Shown: piece after piece, positions 1 to 6,049 of the stretch | Layout: each line of letters begins with the position of its first letter | How positions within the stretch are numbered: the first letter of the stretch is position 1 | Source of the DNA: an uncultured Chlamydiae bacterium | GTDB lineage: Bacteria; Chlamydiota; Chlamydiia; Chlamydiales; Rhabdochlamydiaceae | Length of the DNA stretch: 13,817 nucleotides | Reading direction: 5' to 3' | Assembly (NCBI GenBank): GCA_945957075.1 | Contig: CAMFJP010000021.1 | Coordinates: 1 to 13,817 of the forward strand | Notes under the pieces: generated by a model | What the model was told of the DNA's origin: nothing | Databases searched by the model: none | The model's input: only the letters and a program-made list of their open reading frames with translations | Program-made: the position numbers and the translations under genes

Positions 1-3
1 ATT

Positions 4-360
4 ATGTACTTTTTTCTCACACTCCTTGCTGACACCATAGAAAATGCGCCACCTGTGCATCAAGAGATAGCACCCGCCACCTTTTCTTATGAACATGCTC
101 TTGTAAAAATGCTAATCACGTTGGGTGTTCTGATTGTTTTTATTTTTTTAGCCGTGTGGTCACTAAAGCGTCTTTCGAGAGCAAAGTGGATGGGAGGAGG
201 AACCTCGCGCAAAATTCAAATTTTAGAAAAACGCCCCCTTAGCCAAAAATCCATGCTCTATTTAATTTCGGTCGGCGGAAAACACATTCTCATCGCAGAG
301 TCGCAACTAGAAGTCCGCGCTCTATCTACAGTGGAAGAGAGCTTAGATCATGAAACGTAA
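4..360 (+). CDS. FliO/MopB-like single-pass membrane protein
   Basis: This 118-residue protein has one clear membrane segment at about residues 36-54. A basic stretch (KRLSRAKW) follows, then a small cytoplasmic domain carrying ILEKRPLSQKSMLYLISVGG and HILIAESQLEVR. That layout and those motifs fit the FliO/MopB family, known for assembling the export gate of flagellar and related type III secretion systems. No other flagellar or secretion gene is in the window, so a role in secretion is inference from family only. The ATG is the fourth base of the window, so no ribosome binding site can be seen and the true start could lie upstream; the first residues (YFFLTLL) could be the tail of a longer signal sequence. 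The gene overlaps the RNase R gene by 11 bases, which implies translational coupling. Confidence 0.7.
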   Translation: MYFFLTLLADTIENAPPVHQEIAPATFSYEHALVKMLITLGVLIVFIFLAVWSLKRLSRAKWMGGGTSRKIQILEKRPLSQKSMLYLISVGGKHILIAESQLEVRALSTVEESLDHET

Positions 361-2287
361 CCGAAAAAAAAATAATATAGAATACATTCAAGGGACACTG
401 CGCGTACACCCAAGAGGCTTTGGCTTTCTCATTCCCCTGCACCAAACACAATGCAGTCAAGACATCTTCATCCCCAAGCACTGCATTGCAGATGCTGTCG
501 ATGGCGACCTTGTTGAAGTAGAAATCTCACAAGGCCCTCCCTCTGAAAAAGGTCCAGAGGGAAAAGTTGCCGGTATTTTAGAAAGAGGAAGAACTCATCT
601 AGCCGGAACAATTTATGAACAAATCAACGCAAAAGAGGCGCTCGCCTATGTTCCCATCCTAGGCTCTACACGCACAGTACGCATCTTTTCTGAAGAAAAA
701 GGGCAGCTATCCATTGGCGATCGCATCATCCTTCATGTAGTAAAATGGGGTGATACCAAACAAGAAACAGAAGGCACGCTCTCCCATGTAATGGGCTCGA
801 TTTACGACCCCTCCTGCGATGTGCGCTGCGCAATTGAAGAATTCGATTTACCAAATACCTTCACTCAAGAGGCGATCCAGGAAGCGCTTGCCTTCGGATC
901 TAAAGTATCCAAACGCTCCTGTGACAATAGGGAAGATCTTACCACGATCACATGCCTTACCATTGATCCAGAAACGGCAAAAGATTTCGACGATGCCCTC
1001 TCCTTAGAAAAAACACCCTCTGGAGGTTATAGACTCGGCGTGCACATTGCAGATGTTGCGCATTATGTCAAAGAGGGATCCGCTTTAGATGTAGCTGCCT
1101 ACACGCGCTGCAATTCCACCTATTTTCCAGGCCATTGCCTTCCCATGCTACCTAAGGAACTATCAGAAAATCTATGCAGTCTAAGACCTCAGGTCATACG
1201 TTTGACAACCTCTGCCTTTATGGATTTTGATAAAAAAGGCAACCTCCAAAAGTCCCGCATTGTGCGTTCTTTTATTAAAAGCGCAAAACGCTTTACCTAT
1301 GAAGAAGCCTATAAAATCATCGATGGTAAAAAAAAATCGGTACATGCACCCCTTTTAAAAGACCTAAGCTTACTCTGCCAGCTACTCAAGAAAAAACGGG
1401 CAGAACGGGGCTCTGTCGATCTCTCCTGCCCAGAAATCGCTCTTATTGTCGATGACAAAGGCGTCCCCCAAAAAATCGAAGTCATCCCCTATGACATCGC
1501 GCATCAACTTGTAGAAGAGTGCATGCTTAAAGCAAATGAGGTGGTTGCACAAGAGCTTGCTAGGCAGGGCAAACCCCTTATTTATCGCATCCATGAAGCC
1601 CCATCCGAAGACAATAAAGAAGATTTTTTCACCTTTGCAAGATCGCTTGGATTTACATTAGCAGACCCCCCAAAAGTAAAAGACATTCAAAACCTATTTG
1701 AAGCTGCCAAAGACACTCACTTAGCGCAACAATTAACAACAGCCTTTATCCGTAGTATGCGCCTGGCAAGCTACTCTGCACATAACGTTGGGCACTATGG
1801 ACTTGCCTTAGAGCATTATACCCATTTCACAAGCCCCATCCGCAGATACATCGATCTTGTCATTCAACGTCTTTTATTTGAAACCACAACCACACCAATA
1901 AATCCTCAAACGATCGCAACAAAATGTTCGGAAAAAGAACGCATCAGCTTTCGAGCCGAAGCATCCGTTAAGTTACTAAAAAAACTCCGATTTTTATCCT
2001 CATATGCTGAAAACCACCCCCACCAGACCTACACAGCAACAGTCACACGGATTAAACCGTACGGCCTCTCTTTTGAACTTGATCACTTTTTTGTTGAAGG
2101 CTTTTTACACGTCTCAGAACTAGAAGAAGATTTTTTTGTCTTTTCGACATCGACCCAGTCGCTGAGAGGACGCAGTAGCGGTAAACGCTACTACGCAGGG
2201 GATAAAATCGAAATCAAATTACTCTCCATTGACTGCATTTTTTTAGAAACAAAATGGGCGCTGAACACCTCAAGGAAAAAAAAGTGA
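350..2287 (+). CDS. rnr: Ribonuclease R (3'-5' exoribonuclease, VacB)
   Basis: RNase R degrades structured RNA processively from the 3' end and acts in rRNA and mRNA turnover in the cytoplasm. The 645-residue protein opens with a basic leader and OB-fold cold-shock-like domains (about 10-145; see RVHPRGFGFLIP). The RNB catalytic domain runs from about 195 to 510. It carries TIDPETAKDFDDALSLE at 204-220, with the expected metal-binding Asp206, Asp212, Asp214 and Asp215, and HFTSPIRRYIDLVIQRLL at 492-509. A C-terminal S1 domain (about 558-635) ends in a lysine-rich tail. It is shorter than the E. coli enzyme (about 810 residues), mainly at the N terminus, and lacks a long basic tail. The ATG at 350 follows GGAAGAGAG at 333-341 with 8 bases between. 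The stop overlaps the next gene by GTGA. Confidence 0.95.
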   Translation: MKRNRKKNNIEYIQGTLRVHPRGFGFLIPLHQTQCSQDIFIPKHCIADAVDGDLVEVEISQGPPSEKGPEGKVAGILERGRTHLAGTIYEQINAKEALAYVPILGSTRTVRIFSEEKGQLSIGDRIILHVVKWGDTKQETEGTLSHVMGSIYDPSCDVRCAIEEFDLPNTFTQEAIQEALAFGSKVSKRSCDNREDLTTITCLTIDPETAKDFDDALSLEKTPSGGYRLGVHIADVAHYVKEGSALDVAAYTRCNSTYFPGHCLPMLPKELSENLCSLRPQVIRLTTSAFMDFDKKGNLQKSRIVRSFIKSAKRFTYEEAYKIIDGKKKSVHAPLLKDLSLLCQLLKKKRAERGSVDLSCPEIALIVDDKGVPQKIEVIPYDIAHQLVEECMLKANEVVAQELARQGKPLIYRIHEAPSEDNKEDFFTFARSLGFTLADPPKVKDIQNLFEAAKDTHLAQQLTTAFIRSMRLASYSAHNVGHYGLALEHYTHFTSPIRRYIDLVIQRLLFETTTTPINPQTIATKCSEKERISFRAEASVKLLKKLRFLSSYAENHPHQTYTATVTRIKPYGLSFELDHFFVEGFLHVSELEEDFFVFSTSTQSLRGRSSGKRYYAGDKIEIKLLSIDCIFLETKWALNTSRKKK

Positions 2288-2928
2288 AGAAATATTTCAT
2301 TACAGGACTTGTGATTTTGTTGCCCCTTGCGATCACAATAAGCATTCTTCGCTTTGTTATAGACCTTTTAACAGAGCCCTTCGTAGAAATGGTAGCCCAT
2401 TTTCTTGATAACGTACACTTTGTCCAACGTGGCGTCCTTTTTCTTTCCAAGCAGCAAGTTCTATTATATAGCAGCAAAATCCTCATCCTTCTTTTCTTAT
2501 TCCTATTCACCCTAACACTTGGAGCCCTTACCCGCTGGTTTTTTGTACATACGCTACTGCGCGCAAGCGATAAACTCTTTCAACGCATTCCCTTTATCGG
2601 TGCTCTTTACAACACAACAAGAGATGTTTTAAAAACCTTTACAAACACAGAAAGATCCGCATTTACACAAGTAGCCCTCGTACCCTTTCCTCGCCCCGGC
2701 ATTTATGCGATAGCCCTTATTTCTGGATCCCCTCCCAGCAGCTCTTGCAGCGCGCCCCTCACCTCCGTTCTTATTCTAACAACCCCAAATCCGACAACAG
2801 GGTTTCTTGTCCTAGTCAAAAAAGAAGATCTCATTCCACTAGATATTAGCGTAGAGGATGCTATCAAATACATCGTTTCTTGCGGCCTCCTCACCCCCAA
2901 ATCCCCTACAAAAATACAACATCAATGA
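2284..2928 (+). CDS. DUF502 family membrane protein, first tandem paralog
   Basis: This 214-residue protein has two hydrophobic segments (about 5-28 and 66-88). A soluble domain follows, with RIPFIGALYNTTRDVLKTF (101-119), VALVPFPRPGIYAIALISG (130-148) and a C-terminal DISVEDAIKYIVSCG. These features match DUF502, a membrane family without a settled biochemical role in bacteria. I place the start at GTG 2284 rather than at ATG 2254, which would lie deep inside rnr. The GTG gives (M)KKYFITGL, identical to the start of the next gene's product, follows AAGGA by about 8 bases, and overlaps the rnr stop as GTGA. The gene ends in an ATGA overlap with its paralog. Members of this family sit in the inner membrane; any link to RNase R or TsaD is only through co-transcription. 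Confidence 0.85.
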   Translation: MKKYFITGLVILLPLAITISILRFVIDLLTEPFVEMVAHFLDNVHFVQRGVLFLSKQQVLLYSSKILILLFLFLFTLTLGALTRWFFVHTLLRASDKLFQRIPFIGALYNTTRDVLKTFTNTERSAFTQVALVPFPRPGIYAIALISGSPPSSSCSAPLTSVLILTTPNPTTGFLVLVKKEDLIPLDISVEDAIKYIVSCGLLTPKSPTKIQHQ

Positions 2929-3530
2929 AAAAATATTTTATTACAGGTCTTGCTACACTGCTACCCACAACGCTTACCCTCATTGTCATCTATTACCTAT
3001 TTACCCTTCTAACCGATCCCTTTGTAGGCCTTGTCACAAACCTGCTAAGCAATTATGTAACAAACCCCATTGCTATTTTGATTATCAGCAAAATAGGCGC
3101 TTTACTCCTCCTCCTCATTAGTATTTTGCTACTTGGATACCTTTGTAAACGACTATTTTTCGACCCCGTTATCCAATGGATAGAGAGAATTTTTTTAAAA
3201 ATTCCTCTTGTCAAAACCATCTATAAAATATCTGCAGAAGTTACAAAAGCATTCTTCTCTCAAGGAACCCAAAGCTTTAAGCGCCCAGTTCTTGTTCCCT
3301 TTCCCCACGACAAGTCTAAAGCAATGGGATTTGTCACCTCAGAAACAGCTCCAAACTTTGTAAACAAAGAATTAAATATCAATTGTAGCGTTTTTGTCCC
3401 CACAGCCCCCCATCCCCTATCTGGCTTTATTCTCCTCATGGAAGAAAAAGAAATCACATCCTTAGACATCTCAACAGAAGAGGCCTTTAAATTCATTCTC
3501 TCCTGTGGTATGCTGCCTCCAAAATTATGA
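2925..3530 (+). CDS. DUF502 family membrane protein, second tandem paralog
   Basis: This 201-residue paralog of the preceding protein shares its layout: MKKYFITGL at the N terminus, a membrane segment at about 5-28, a second at about 51-72, then KIPLVKTIYKISAEVTKAF (92-110), VLVPFP (122-127) and DISTEEAFKFILSCGML (181-197). The ATG at 2925 overlaps the previous stop as ATGA. An in-frame ATG at 2880 exists but would add 15 residues unlike the paralog, so I reject it. The gene ends in another ATGA overlap with tsaD. The two copies have diverged strongly outside the motifs, so the duplication is not recent. The function is unknown. Two adjacent copies might form a hetero-oligomer, which is inference. 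Confidence 0.85.
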   Translation: MKKYFITGLATLLPTTLTLIVIYYLFTLLTDPFVGLVTNLLSNYVTNPIAILIISKIGALLLLLISILLLGYLCKRLFFDPVIQWIERIFLKIPLVKTIYKISAEVTKAFFSQGTQSFKRPVLVPFPHDKSKAMGFVTSETAPNFVNKELNINCSVFVPTAPHPLSGFILLMEEKEITSLDISTEEAFKFILSCGMLPPKL

Positions 3531-4519
3531 TTATTCTTGGAATAGAAAGTACATGCGATGAGACGGCCTGCGCCCTTGTCCGCCAGGGAAGGGAAGTATT
3601 GTCTCACGTCCTAGCTTCACAAGAAGATCTGCACGACATCTACGGAGGTGTTTTCCCAGAACTCGCCTCAAGAAGACATATGGACGTTATCCCCCATATT
3701 GTAGATAAAGCCATCCAAGGCATCGACATCTCCTCTATTGGATGTATCGCCGTTGCAGAAGGACCTGGCCTCATTGGGTCGCTTCTTGTCGGCATACAAT
3801 ATGCAAAGGCCCTTGCATTTTCCTGGAACCTACCTCTTATAGGTGTTAACCATGTAGAAGCGCATCTTTATGCTGCAATCATGTCCTGTCACAACCCTAT
3901 TTTTCCAGCACTTGGCCTTGTCATTTCAGGGGGACACACCTTTTTAGTCCACATCCCTGAGTTTGGCATCTATCACCTTTTAGGATCAACCGTTGATGAT
4001 GCCATCGGCGAAGCCTTTGATAAAGTCGGCGTCCTTTTAAAAATGACCTATCCAGCAGGAGCTAAAATAGAAAAGTTAGCTCAGCAAGGAGATCCCAGAA
4101 AGTATCGCTTTAAAGCCTGTAAAGTCAAAGGAAGACCCCTTGATTTTTCTTTTAGCGGCCTAAAAACCCAAGTGCTCTACGCCATCCAAAAAACACCCCC
4201 TTCTTCAGAACAAGAAAAAGCAGATCTTGCAGCCTCTTTCCAGGAAACAGCACTCAGCGATATTGTAGAAAAAACCCTGCATGCGACCATCGCCACGAAT
4301 CCACAAGCTCTCTATATAGGAGGTGGCGTTAGCTGCAATCAAAGACTGCGCGCCCTTTTCGCTTCAAGCGGACTCCACATCCCCATTTACTGGCCATCAA
4401 AAGAACTCTCTACAGACAACGCCATCATGATCGCAGGCCTTGGCTATCATAAACTGCGACTAAAACCCCAAGGCGACCCCCTATCGCTAAAACCACATCC
4501 CTCTCACATGCCCTGCTGA
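3527..4519 (+). CDS. tsaD: TsaD, tRNA N6-threonylcarbamoyladenosine transferase subunit
   Basis: TsaD transfers the threonylcarbamoyl group from threonylcarbamoyl-AMP to A37 of ANN-decoding tRNAs, working with TsaB and TsaE in the cytoplasm. The 330-residue protein is of ordinary family length. The ASKHA ATPase-like fold shows at IILGIESTCDETACALV (2-18), AVAEGPGLIGSLLVGIQYAKAL (75-96), LVISGGHTFLVHI (131-143) and IGGGVSCNQRLR (264-275). The metal ligands are visible as His109 and His113 in NHVEAH, where most relatives have a Gly in place of the Ala, and Asp297 in STDNAIMIAGLGY. The ATG overlaps the preceding stop as ATGA, making this the last gene of the coupled rnr operon. The C-terminal tail after residue 310 is short and rich in Pro and His. 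Confidence 0.95.
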   Translation: MIILGIESTCDETACALVRQGREVLSHVLASQEDLHDIYGGVFPELASRRHMDVIPHIVDKAIQGIDISSIGCIAVAEGPGLIGSLLVGIQYAKALAFSWNLPLIGVNHVEAHLYAAIMSCHNPIFPALGLVISGGHTFLVHIPEFGIYHLLGSTVDDAIGEAFDKVGVLLKMTYPAGAKIEKLAQQGDPRKYRFKACKVKGRPLDFSFSGLKTQVLYAIQKTPPSSEQEKADLAASFQETALSDIVEKTLHATIATNPQALYIGGGVSCNQRLRALFASSGLHIPIYWPSKELSTDNAIMIAGLGYHKLRLKPQGDPLSLKPHPSHMPC

Positions 4520-4547
4520 CACCCCCGGTTTCGATTTTTTAAGTCTA

Positions 4548-4582
4548 ACAGTCTGAAAAACTCGAAATCAAGACTGTTTTTA
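4548..4582 (+). terminator. Probable intrinsic terminator after tsaD
   Basis: The arms AACAGTCT and AGACTGTT pair perfectly around a 16-base loop and run into a T tract (4577-4581), 29 bases after the tsaD stop. An alternative stem pairs TTTCGA at 4529-4534 with TCGAAA at 4562-4567 and extends inward through T/A pairs. The stem is short and the loop large, so termination may be weak. Confidence 0.5.
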
Positions 4583-4588
4583 ACTAAC

Positions 4589-4605
4589 ACATTAACAATT
4601 AATGT
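4589..4605. promoter_or_regulatory. Inverted repeat over a candidate -35 (possible operator)
   Basis: ACATTAA-CAA-TTAATGT is a perfect 7-base inverted repeat with a 3-base spacer. It covers TTAACA (4592-4597), which with TATAAA (4614-4619) and a 16-base spacer makes a second plausible promoter for the small gene downstream. An operator role is inference from this overlap. Confidence 0.35.
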
Positions 4606-4621
4606 CTTGCATTTATAAATA

Positions 4622-4659
4622 ATAAAAATGTTTTTTTTATTTATAAAAAACATTTTTAT
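4622..4659. promoter_or_regulatory. AT-rich inverted repeat just upstream of the -10 (possible operator)
   Basis: ATAAAAATGTTTTTT (4622-4636) is repeated in inverse orientation at 4645-4659 without mismatch, with an 8-base loop. The repeat occupies the -35 and spacer region and stops 2 bases before the -10 hexamer, where a regulator could block or help RNA polymerase. It has no flanking T tract of its own to suggest a terminator for the + strand. Confidence 0.45.
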
Positions 4660-4673
4660 GCTATAATATTACT
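4657..4673 (+). promoter_or_regulatory. Extended -10 promoter for the duplicated basic protein gene
   Basis: TGC-TATAAT (4659-4667) is a consensus extended -10 element. No good -35 stands 17 bases upstream, which extended -10 promoters can tolerate. Transcription would start near 4674, leaving a leader of about 28 bases before the Shine-Dalgarno-linked start at 4702. Confidence 0.6.
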
Positions 4674-4701
4674 AACTTTTTATAACTATTAGGAGTTAAT
4701 C

Positions 4702-5226
4702 ATATCTCACGGTATTTCATTTGGATACCCACCTGCACTTCCAGGGTATGGACCATGGAGAAGGCTGCCAACCCCATCTCCATCTCAAGAAGAAATAGAC
4801 CGTATAGCGAAATTTAACAGCCCGATGTATAATAGATGGCTAGCTGAAGACCAGGCTCCTAAGTATGCATGCGATCCTTTGCCACTAGGCCATCCCACCC
4901 CAGCTCCAGGGTATGGACCATGGAGAAGACTGCCAACCTCATCTCCATCTGCAGAAGCAATAAAACGTATATATAACCTTAACAACCCAATGTATAATAG
5001 ACGGCTAGCTGAAGCCCAGGCTCCTAGTTATGTAAGCGATTTTTTGCGACAGCAAAGACAACCCCATAAAAAACCCACTACCCTACACAGACCTAACAAT
5101 AGACGATATCAACATAATCACAGCCCACAGCGAAAAGAAACAGGCGTTACCGGAAAGATTCACTCTTTTCTAAAAAAGAATTATCGTTTTTTCTTTGGCG
5201 CGCATAATGCTAAACGTAGAAAATAA
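4702..5226 (+). CDS. Small basic protein of two 55-residue tandem repeats, apparent ATA start
   Basis: I do not recognise a family. The open frame runs from 4693 to 5226 without a stop. It contains two direct repeats of exactly 165 bases (4711-4875 and 4876-5040), each carrying PGYGPWRRLPT.SPS, then PMYNR.LAE.QAP. The tail (about 114-174) is strongly basic and ends KRRK. The first ATG in frame (4825) would cut off most of repeat 1. AGGAG (4691-4695) instead stands 6 bases before an ATA codon at 4702, and the frame has no ATG, GTG or TTG between. So either ATA is used for initiation or an ATG has decayed to ATA and the product is now truncated (133 residues from 4825). There is no signal peptide or membrane segment. 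The Pro/Tyr/Arg-rich repeats and basic tail could bind nucleic acid, or the protein could be a secreted effector; neither is shown by the sequence. Confidence 0.6.
   Translation: MSHGISFGYPPALPGYGPWRRLPTPSPSQEEIDRIAKFNSPMYNRWLAEDQAPKYACDPLPLGHPTPAPGYGPWRRLPTSSPSAEAIKRIYNLNNPMYNRRLAEAQAPSYVSDFLRQQRQPHKKPTTLHRPNNRRYQHNHSPQRKETGVTGKIHSFLKKNYRFFFGAHNAKRRK
4711..5040 (+). repeat. Tandem direct repeat, 2 x 165 bp, inside the coding frame
   Basis: Matching landmarks lie exactly 165 bases apart: CCAGGGTATGGACCATGG at 4741 and 4906, and the GAT codon at 4873 and 5038. The repeat keeps reading frame. The central PGYGPWRRLP segment and the PMYNR/LAE/QAP segment are nearly identical at DNA level, while the first dozen codons and the EEIDRIAKFN/EAIKRIYNLN stretch have drifted. 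Confidence 0.9.
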
Positions 5227-5263
5227 TTTCATGTTTTAACTCCCCAAAGCTACGTCTTATATC

Positions 5264-5469
5264 ACTCATGTTATGCACATGAGTATAAAAAAAGAAAAGA
5301 GAGCAAAAGGCTTGTAGCTGGCTTATAGAGACATGCCGGAGGACTTGTCCCCGACATGTCTCTATAAGCCAGCTACAAGCCTTTTGCTCTCTTTTTTTTT
5401 CGTGTAACATGAATTAATTATTCACTCATGTTACGTAGCCGTTGGCTCTGCCGCATAACATGAGTGAAT
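5264..5469. repeat. Composite palindromic repeat, copy 1
   Basis: Three parts are seen. First is a short hairpin with arms ACTCATGT/ACATGAGT (5264-5284). Second is a long palindrome (about 5290-5400) with 37-base perfect arms, 5299-5335 and 5355-5391, extended by A and T tracts. Third is a second hairpin with 14-base arms (5420-5433 and 5456-5469). The centre of the long palindrome holds a smaller nested hairpin (CGG-A-GGA / TCC-CCG) that copy 2 lacks. The element lies between two convergent genes and contains no gene. Confidence 0.85.
5290..5400. terminator. Possible bidirectional terminator formed by the long palindrome
   Basis: On the + strand the perfect stem ends in TTTTTTTTT (5392-5400). 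On the - strand the same stem ends in a T-rich tract (complement of 5285-5298). It sits between the stop of the + strand repeat protein (5226) and the stop of the - strand acidic protein (5489), the place where a shared terminator would be useful. The stem is far longer than usual, so this role is inferred from shape. Confidence 0.45.
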
Positions 5470-5488
5470 TTATTTTCCATGTTTGGTA

Positions 5489-6049
5489 TTACCCATCTTG
5501 CATTCTCTTTTTAATAGAATCTGCCAACCACTTTAATTCAATTTTTTCACACTCAGACAAGTCTTCTTGCTCATTAAGTAATTCTTCCTTTAAGTCAAAA
5601 AAAACAGCCCAGTTTTTTAAAATATAAAATAAAAAAAAATATGCCATTAACTCGCCCTTTTTAAAGTCAGAATTCTCATCATTAAATTCTTTTTTTGTTG
5701 CAGCGGCTTGGTCTTTTAATAGCGTTAATAAATCAATCAAATAAGATTGTATTTTTTCTTCACTTAAAATTTCAGTTTTCCAATTTCCTTCTCCAAAATC
5801 CACATCGATATTTCTATTAAGACCTAGCAAATCTATATCAGGATTTATATCTGCTAACCCCAATTCTTTTTGATCGACACAAAATACAAAAGCTTGATGT
5901 TTAAAAAGATTAATAATTGAATAGTACCCAAGCAACATCCCATTTACGTAATCGGAGTTAACTGGGTTGTTTTTGTTTTTAATTGCTGTGTTTTTTGCCA
6001 ATTCTTTTAACACTTCTATTACAGCAATAAGATGCTCTTTTTTACTCAT
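5489..6049 (-). CDS. Acidic protein with internal duplication, candidate immunity protein
   Basis: I recognise no family. The 186-residue product (start MSKKEH) is acidic and has no signal peptide. It contains two similar halves: residues about 10-65 and 104-158 align through VIEVLKELA/LIDLLTLLK, NSDY/NSDF, GMLLGYY/GELMAYF, AFVF/AVFF and DQKEL/DLKEE, joined by an Asp/Asn-rich linker. I choose ATG 6049 over ATG 6064 because AAGAG stands 6 bases before it and it overlaps the stop of the upstream gene by 8 bases (ATGAGTAA). That overlap means coupled translation with the 715-residue protein. Small acidic proteins encoded directly after a polymorphic toxin are typically its immunity protein, so I infer that role; it could also be a chaperone. 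Base composition is visibly more AT-rich than in the flanking housekeeping genes. Confidence 0.7.
   Translation of the reverse strand: MSKKEHLIAVIEVLKELAKNTAIKNKNNPVNSDYVNGMLLGYYSIINLFKHQAFVFCVDQKELGLADINPDIDLLGLNRNIDVDFGEGNWKTEILSEEKIQSYLIDLLTLLKDQAAATKKEFNDENSDFKKGELMAYFFLFYILKNWAVFFDLKEELLNEQEDLSECEKIELKWLADSIKKRMQDG

Noticed and set aside
2254..2283. ATG start at 2254 for the first DUF502 protein
   Set aside because: It would overlap rnr by 34 bases and add ten residues absent from the paralog; GTG 2284 gives the matching N terminus.
2880..2924. N-terminal extension of the second DUF502 protein
   Set aside because: The extension overlaps the paralog's end in another frame and has no counterpart in the first copy; the ATGA overlap at 2925 and the shared MKKYFITG fix the start.
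4520..4701. tRNA or riboswitch between tsaD and the small repeat gene
   Set aside because: The stretch is very AT-rich with simple inverted repeats; there is no cloverleaf and no recognised riboswitch core.
5264..5469. CRISPR array
   Set aside because: The repeats are palindromic and composite, with no regular spacers and no cas genes.
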